Assembly: GCA_003250235.1 (NCBI GenBank) | Contig: QKGY01000128.1 | Span: forward strand, 1 to 17,625 | Direction of reading: 5' to 3' | DNA length: 17,625 nt | Source of the DNA: Desulfuromonadaceae bacterium | GTDB lineage: Bacteria; Desulfobacterota; Desulfuromonadia; Desulfuromonadales; SZUA-540 | Part shown: positions 13,498 through 17,625 of the stretch, piece after piece | Layout: each line of letters opens with the position of its first letter | Numbering within the stretch: the stretch's first letter is position 1 | The notes under the pieces: generated by a model | Database searches by the model: none | Seen by the model: only the letters and a program-made list of their open reading frames with translations | Told to the model about the DNA's origin: nothing | Position numbers and translations under genes: made by a program

Positions 13498-16032
13498 ATG
13501 ATTGACGCTTATCTGAAGCATGAAGCCGAGCGGAATGCCCAGGGCATCCCCGCGCTTCCCCTGAACCCCGAGCAGACCCAGCAACTTTGCGCGCTTCTTC
13601 AGAACCCGCCCGCGGGGAAAGAGGATTTTCTGAAGCACTTGTTCACAGAAAGGATTTCTCCGGGCGTTGATCCGGCCGCCGAAGTCAAGGCGGATTTCCT
13701 CGGCAAGGTTCTGAAAGGAAAGGCCAAAACCCCTCTTTTTGATAAGAAGGAAGCTGTCCGTATCCTGGGCACCATGATTGGCGGATATAACGTGAAGCCG
13801 TTGGTGGATGCCCTCAAGGATGCCGAACTGGCTGACGAGGCCGCTTGTGCCCTCTCCGGGATTACGCTGGTTTATGATGCCTTTGAAGAGGTTCTTGCTC
13901 TTTCCAAGTCAAACGCAGCGGCCAAAAAGGTTATCGATTCCTGGGCCAATGCAGAATGGTTCACGTCGAAACCTGCGATCCCCGAGACTATCAAAGTCAA
14001 AGTGTTCAAAGTCGATGGTGAGATCAACACCGATGACTTCTCTCCGGCTGGCGATGCTTGGAGCCGTCCTGACATCCCCTTGCATGCTCTGGCTATGGGC
14101 AAGACCCGCTTCGTAGGTGGTCTTGAGACCATTGCCAAGTTTCGCGCAGACGGTTTTCAAGTAGCCTTTGTCGGCGATGTCGTCGGTACGGGTTCCTCCC
14201 GTAAGTCGGCTTGCAACAGCGTGCTGTGGCACATCGGCAACGAGATTCCTGCTGTTCCCAACAAGAAGACCGGCGGTGTGATCATCGGCGGCGTCATCGC
14301 TCCGATTTTCTTCAATACCGCTCAGGATTCCGGCGCTCTTCCCCTGAAGATGGACGTGACCGACATGAACACCGGTGACGTAATTGTCATCAATACCAAA
14401 AAGGGCGAAGTGACCAACGAGGCTGGTAAAGTCCTCACCACCTTTGAAATCGCCCCCAACACCGTGCCTGATGAGTTTCGTGCCGGTGGCCGTATCCCCC
14501 TGATCATCGGTCGCAGTGTCACCTCCAAGGCGCGTGCGGCTCTCGGACTTCCCGAGACCGAGGTTTTCACCAAGCCGGTCAATCCTGTGCCCAAAGCTGG
14601 ACAGGGTTACTCTCTGGCTCAGAAGATGGTCGGAAAAGCCTGTGGTGTTGAAGGGATTCTCCCTGGTACCGCTTGTGAGCCTAAGATGACCACCGTAGGC
14701 TCCCAGGACACCACTGGTCCGATGACTGCAGACGAACTGAAAGAACTGGCTTGCCTCAAGTTCCAAGCACCCATGTTCATGCAGTCCTTCTGCCATACGG
14801 CTGCTTATCCCAAGCCGGCTGACGTCAAGATGCACAAAAATCTTCCTGCGTTCATTGCCGAGCGTGCCGGTGTGGCACTGCGCCCTGGTGACGGTGTTAT
14901 CCACAGCTGGCTGAACCGCCTGCTTCTCCCGGATACCGTAGGGACCGGCGGCGATTCGCATACCCGTTTCCCGATCGGAATCAGCTTCCCGGCCGGATCC
15001 GGTCTGGTTGCCTTCGCAGGCGCTATGGGCTTTATGCCTCTGGACATGCCTGAATCGGTTCTCGTCCGTTTCAAGGGCAAGTTCAATCCCGGCATCACCT
15101 TGCGTGACGCTGTCAATGCCATCCCGCTCTGGGCCATCAAGCAGGGGTTGCTCACCGTGCCGAAGAAGAACAAGAAAAACATCTTCAACGGCCGTATCCT
15201 CGAGATGGAAGGTCTGCCTGAGCTGTCCGTTGAGCAGGCTTTTGAGTTGACCGACGCCGCCGCTGAGCGTTCCGCTGCAGCCGGTTGCATTCAGCTCTCC
15301 GAAGAGTCGGTCAGCACGTACCTGCGCTCCAATATTGCCCTCATGGAGAAAATGATCGAAGAGGGCTACCAGGATCCGCAGACCCTGCGTAACCGTATCG
15401 ACGCTGTCAAGGGCTGGCTCAAGGCTCCCAAACTGCTCAAGGCTGATGCCAAGGCCGAGTACGCCGCAGTGATCGAAATCGATCTGGCCGAAATCACCGA
15501 GCCTATCCTGGCCTGCCCGAACGACCCGGATGACGTCAAGCTGCTCTCCGAAGTTGCCGGAACCCCGATTCAGGACGTCTTCCTGGGTTCCTGCATGACC
15601 AATATCGGTCACTTCCGTGCCGCTGCCGAGATCTGGCGTGGCCAGAAGTTCAATCCGGCCGTTCGTACCTGGATCTGCCCTCCGACCCGTATGGATCAGC
15701 AACAGCTCAAGGACGAAGCCCTGTACTCCGTGTATAGTGCTATGGGTGCCCGCATTGAGATTGCCGGCTGCTCCCTGTGCATGGGCAACCAAGCTCGTGT
15801 GCCTGATGGGGTGAATATGTTCTCCACCTCGACCCGTAACTTCGATGACCGTATCGGTAACGGCGCCAAGGTATTCCTCGGATCGGCCGAACTGGGTGCA
15901 GTGACCTCCAATCTTGGGAAACTGCCGACCCCGGCAGAGTACCTGGCAGTGTACAAGGAAAAAGTGGCTCCTAAAGCTGCCCAGGTTTATAAGTACCTGC
16001 AATTCGACGAGATGGCAGGGTACGGCAAATAG
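13498..16032 (+). CDS. acnB: Aconitate hydratase B (bifunctional aconitase / 2-methylisocitrate dehydratase family)
   Basis: An 844-aa iron-sulfur enzyme, close to the usual AcnB length of about 865, that isomerises citrate to isocitrate through cis-aconitate. The N-terminus (MIDAYLKHEAERNAQGIPALPL) is the family's HEAT-like domain start. The swivel domain follows, then the catalytic domains with GGDSHTRFPIGISFPAGSG. The [4Fe-4S] cluster ligands are C699 (GSCMTNIGHFRAA), C758 and C761 (GCSLCMGNQ). I chose ATG 13498, behind GAGGAGGAGAGAG; an in-frame ATG at 13444 would add 18 residues and read through the leader hairpin. It has its own promoter with a shared candidate operator. It supplies the substrate of the icd product upstream, though in a separate transcript. 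It is convergent with the NlpC/P60 gene. Confidence 0.97.
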   Translation: MIDAYLKHEAERNAQGIPALPLNPEQTQQLCALLQNPPAGKEDFLKHLFTERISPGVDPAAEVKADFLGKVLKGKAKTPLFDKKEAVRILGTMIGGYNVKPLVDALKDAELADEAACALSGITLVYDAFEEVLALSKSNAAAKKVIDSWANAEWFTSKPAIPETIKVKVFKVDGEINTDDFSPAGDAWSRPDIPLHALAMGKTRFVGGLETIAKFRADGFQVAFVGDVVGTGSSRKSACNSVLWHIGNEIPAVPNKKTGGVIIGGVIAPIFFNTAQDSGALPLKMDVTDMNTGDVIVINTKKGEVTNEAGKVLTTFEIAPNTVPDEFRAGGRIPLIIGRSVTSKARAALGLPETEVFTKPVNPVPKAGQGYSLAQKMVGKACGVEGILPGTACEPKMTTVGSQDTTGPMTADELKELACLKFQAPMFMQSFCHTAAYPKPADVKMHKNLPAFIAERAGVALRPGDGVIHSWLNRLLLPDTVGTGGDSHTRFPIGISFPAGSGLVAFAGAMGFMPLDMPESVLVRFKGKFNPGITLRDAVNAIPLWAIKQGLLTVPKKNKKNIFNGRILEMEGLPELSVEQAFELTDAAAERSAAAGCIQLSEESVSTYLRSNIALMEKMIEEGYQDPQTLRNRIDAVKGWLKAPKLLKADAKAEYAAVIEIDLAEITEPILACPNDPDDVKLLSEVAGTPIQDVFLGSCMTNIGHFRAAAEIWRGQKFNPAVRTWICPPTRMDQQQLKDEALYSVYSAMGARIEIAGCSLCMGNQARVPDGVNMFSTSTRNFDDRIGNGAKVFLGSAELGAVTSNLGKLPTPAEYLAVYKEKVAPKAAQVYKYLQFDEMAGYGK

Positions 16033-16053
16033 TCCGTTCCGATACCATTGAGG

Positions 16054-16102
16054 CCCAACAAAGAAACCCTGCCCGGTTAACGGGCAGGGTTTCTTTGTTG
16101 GG
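16054..16102. terminator. Bidirectional terminator between acnB and the NlpC/P60 gene
   Basis: A perfect 22-bp stem (16054-16075 with 16081-16102) closes a GTTAA loop. The GC core (CCCTGCCCG/CGGGCAGGG) is flanked by A-rich and T-rich arms, so each strand gives a hairpin with a U-rich 3' side. It lies between two convergent genes. Confidence 0.85.
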
Positions 16103-16155
16103 GATATTCACGATGAAAAGGATTTCAGGCGATTGAACAAATGAGGGAGCGTTAT

Positions 16156-16956
16156 TCAGAGGTAGGTTTTCCCCCCCACAAATGTTTTCGCAAAAAAGGA
16201 ATTGGAGAGCTTTTCCACACGGACGGTCTTGCCCGTGCGTGGGGCGTGAATGAATTTCCCCTCACCGATATACATGCCGACGTGGGTGACTCGTTTACCT
16301 CCCTTGGTGGCAAAGAAAACCAAATCGCCTTGTTGCAAAGCCTCTCTGGGTACCCACTTGCCGGACTGATACTGGCTGCGGGAATTCCTCGGGAGATTGA
16401 GACCGTTAAGGCGATAACAGACCATGGTGAGACCGCTGCAGTCGAACCCGTTTTCAAGGTCACTTCCTCCCCAGCGGTACGGGACACCGAGAAACTGGCG
16501 TGCTGTTTTTACCAGTTCTTCGCGAAGATCTCCCTGTCCGGTGCTGTGAATACGACTGGCTGAATAATCCTCCGGAGCCACGATAAAAAACACGTCGATG
16601 AGCCCCTGGCTCTGAAGCTGTTCGGCTTCCTTTCGTGCGGCGGCATAGCTGGAATGATTGCCAAATCGTACCTTGTACAGTCCTGAGTCGTGTTTGAAAT
16701 AAAAGGCATCGATTCCCCGCTGATCCAGAAGCCTCTCCAGCCTGATGGCGTTGTCCAGGCTGGAAAACGCCCCCACCTGGATTGTGTAGCCCATTCGTTC
16801 TAGCGATTCCGTCTTTGGGGGTACCAGGAGGCCTGCGATAGGGTCAGCGGCGGCTGCTTTCATCCCACCCGAGGATGTTTCAGTCAGCCGGGGAGAGCAT
16901 CCCCCCAGAAGGGTTGTCATCAAAAAAAGGGATATAAGAAGTACAAAACGAATCAC
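16156..16956 (-). CDS. Lipoprotein with SPOR and NlpC/P60 peptidase domains
   Basis: A 266-aa predicted cell-wall hydrolase. The signal peptide ends in the lipobox LGGC with the lipidated cysteine at residue 20. A SPOR domain (about 56-127, YTIQVGAFSSLDNAIRL onward) should bind denuded septal peptidoglycan. The NlpC/P60 domain (about 143-266) cuts peptide stems; its likely Cys-His-His triad is C173 (FDCSGL), H225 (VTHVGMYIG) and H237 (FIHAP). The order SPOR then NlpC/P60 in one lipoprotein suggests a role at the division site. Translation starts at GTG 16956-16954 with AGGA a few bases upstream. No convincing promoter is visible on the minus strand in 16957-17184. The gene is single, convergent with acnB and divergent from the cyclophilin. 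Confidence 0.92.
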   Translation of the reverse strand: MIRFVLLISLFLMTTLLGGCSPRLTETSSGGMKAAAADPIAGLLVPPKTESLERMGYTIQVGAFSSLDNAIRLERLLDQRGIDAFYFKHDSGLYKVRFGNHSSYAAARKEAEQLQSQGLIDVFFIVAPEDYSASRIHSTGQGDLREELVKTARQFLGVPYRWGGSDLENGFDCSGLTMVCYRLNGLNLPRNSRSQYQSGKWVPREALQQGDLVFFATKGGKRVTHVGMYIGEGKFIHAPRTGKTVRVEKLSNSFFAKTFVGGKTYL

Positions 16957-17036
16957 GGCGATCCTGATGGTTTTACGGAATGATCAATGAGATTGCGTTT
17001 TCAGGGTAACACAAGCGTCCCGAAAATATAAACCTG

Positions 17037-17084
17037 CTCTTTCTGGGAATAATGGCAGAAAGGAACATTGCTTCCCAGAAAGAG
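17037..17084. repeat. Perfect 13-bp inverted repeat in the divergent spacer
   Basis: CTCTTTCTGGGAA (17037-17049) and TTCCCAGAAAGAG (17072-17084) flank 22 bases. Inside, AATG (17051-17054) can pair with CATT (17066-17069). A second CAGAAAG (17056-17062) lets CTTTCTG pair in an alternative way. No T-tract follows on either strand, so it is not a typical terminator. Confidence 0.6.
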
Positions 17085-17104
17085 AAAACTTTGTTGTTAA
17101 CGAC

Positions 17105-17133
17105 TTGCCTCCCTTCCACGGTTTTTCTATAAT
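17105..17133 (+). promoter_or_regulatory. Sigma-70 promoter of the cyclophilin gene
   Basis: TTGCCT (17105-17110), a 17-base spacer and a perfect TATAAT (17128-17133). The predicted start is near 17140, 45 bases before the start codon. A 10-base direct repeat, TTAACGACTT, flanks it (17097-17106 and 17156-17165). Confidence 0.72.
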
Positions 17134-17184
17134 CCGCGAACGGATATGGACGTAATTAACGACTTCATAATGAGGAGCTATCCC

Positions 17185-17625
17185 ATGAGTATTTCAAATC
17201 CCCTGATTCAGATGGAGACATCCCTCGGAGAGATTATTCTTGAGCTGGACGCCGAAAAGGCCCCTCTCACGGTTGAAAACTTTGTGGCTTACGCCAAAGA
17301 AGGACACTATGACGGCACCATCTTTCACCGGGTCATCAAGGGGTTCATGATCCAGGGAGGCGGGCTTACTCCGGATATGGCGGAGAAACCGACCCGGGCG
17401 CCCATTGCCAATGAGGCGCGCAACAAGCTGAAGAACAAGACCGGGACTATTGCCATGGCTCGCACCCAGGACGTGGACAGCGCCACCGCGCAGTTTTTTA
17501 TCAACACCGAGGATAACAAGTTCCTGGATAACACCGGTACGGATCCGGCCAATTTCGGCTATGCGGTATTCGGGAAGGTTGTAGACGGGATGGACGTGGT
17601 CTATACCATCGAGCAGCAGGCCACG
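17185..17625 (+). CDS. ppiB: Peptidyl-prolyl cis-trans isomerase, cyclophilin type (3' end outside window)
   Basis: The frame is open to the right edge: 147 codons without a stop. Cyclophilin hallmarks are FHRVIKGFMIQGGG (about residues 48-61), the arginine of the active site being in FHR, then MARTQDVDSATAQFFIN (about 91-107) and FGYAVFGKVVDGMDVV. It speeds proline isomerisation during protein folding. There is no signal peptide (MSISNPLIQMETSLGEI), so it is probably the cytoplasmic PpiB type; the usual length of about 165-170 means about 20 residues are missing. ATG 17185 has GAGGAG at 17172-17177. The PpiB name rests on the lack of a signal and on the short insert pattern and is less certain than the family. 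Confidence 0.93.
   Translation, partial: MSISNPLIQMETSLGEIILELDAEKAPLTVENFVAYAKEGHYDGTIFHRVIKGFMIQGGGLTPDMAEKPTRAPIANEARNKLKNKTGTIAMARTQDVDSATAQFFINTEDNKFLDNTGTDPANFGYAVFGKVVDGMDVVYTIEQQAT

Noticed and set aside
13909..16002. 697-codon open frame on the minus strand, antisense to acnB
   Set aside because: Shadow of acnB; low-complexity composition, no family resemblance, and acnB is certain.
16141..16563. 140-codon plus-strand frame opposite the NlpC/P60 gene
   Set aside because: Antisense to a clear lipoprotein gene with catalytic motifs; no family features.
1..17625. CRISPR arrays, tRNA or rRNA genes, insertion sequences, prophage or defence genes
   Set aside because: I looked for repeated spaced units, transposase-like frames and RNA gene hallmarks on both strands and saw none. 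The window is core metabolism.

Overview
The window looks like chromosomal core sequence from an anaerobic deltaproteobacterium of the Desulfuromonadales (Geobacter/Desulfuromonas/Pelobacter type). Three things suggest this: a ferredoxin-linked 2-oxoglutarate oxidoreductase (korDABC) in place of a 2-oxoglutarate dehydrogenase, a monomeric NADP-type isocitrate dehydrogenase next to malate dehydrogenase, and a B-type aconitase nearby. The assignment is inferred from gene content, not from a marker gene. I see no rRNA, tRNA, CRISPR array, insertion sequence or prophage.

Layout. 1-926: the 3' end of comEC (DNA uptake channel). 981-2345: a receiver-GAF-like-GGDEF response regulator, closed by an intrinsic terminator. 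2521-5665: hisS and aspS, two aminoacyl-tRNA synthetase genes. aspS has its own promoter and carries a frameshift near its 5' end that looks like a 14-bp collapse between short direct repeats. 5733-6461: a LysM lipoprotein. 6511-12973: the TCA block icd-mdh, then korD-korA-korB-korC, each with a promoter and a long leader. 13066-13191, minus strand: a probable 41-aa membrane peptide. 13345-16032: acnB with promoter and leader. 16156-16956, minus strand: a SPOR-NlpC/P60 lipoprotein, convergent with acnB across a shared bidirectional terminator. 17185 to the right edge: a cytoplasmic-type cyclophilin.

How the genes work together. AcnB makes isocitrate, Icd converts it to 2-oxoglutarate with NADPH, KorDABC converts that to succinyl-CoA with reduced ferredoxin, and Mdh interconverts malate and oxaloacetate. 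Citrate synthase, succinyl-CoA handling, succinate dehydrogenase and fumarase are not here.

The most notable signal is regulatory. The icd, kor and acnB promoters each carry a GTATAC-containing imperfect palindrome (consensus about TGYATACWGTATRCA) over the -10 region. Its centre is 21-22 bases past the end of the -35 box each time. The icd and acnB sites share 14 consecutive bases in opposite orientation. This suggests one repressor controlling the TCA block. The second notable item is the aspS frameshift.
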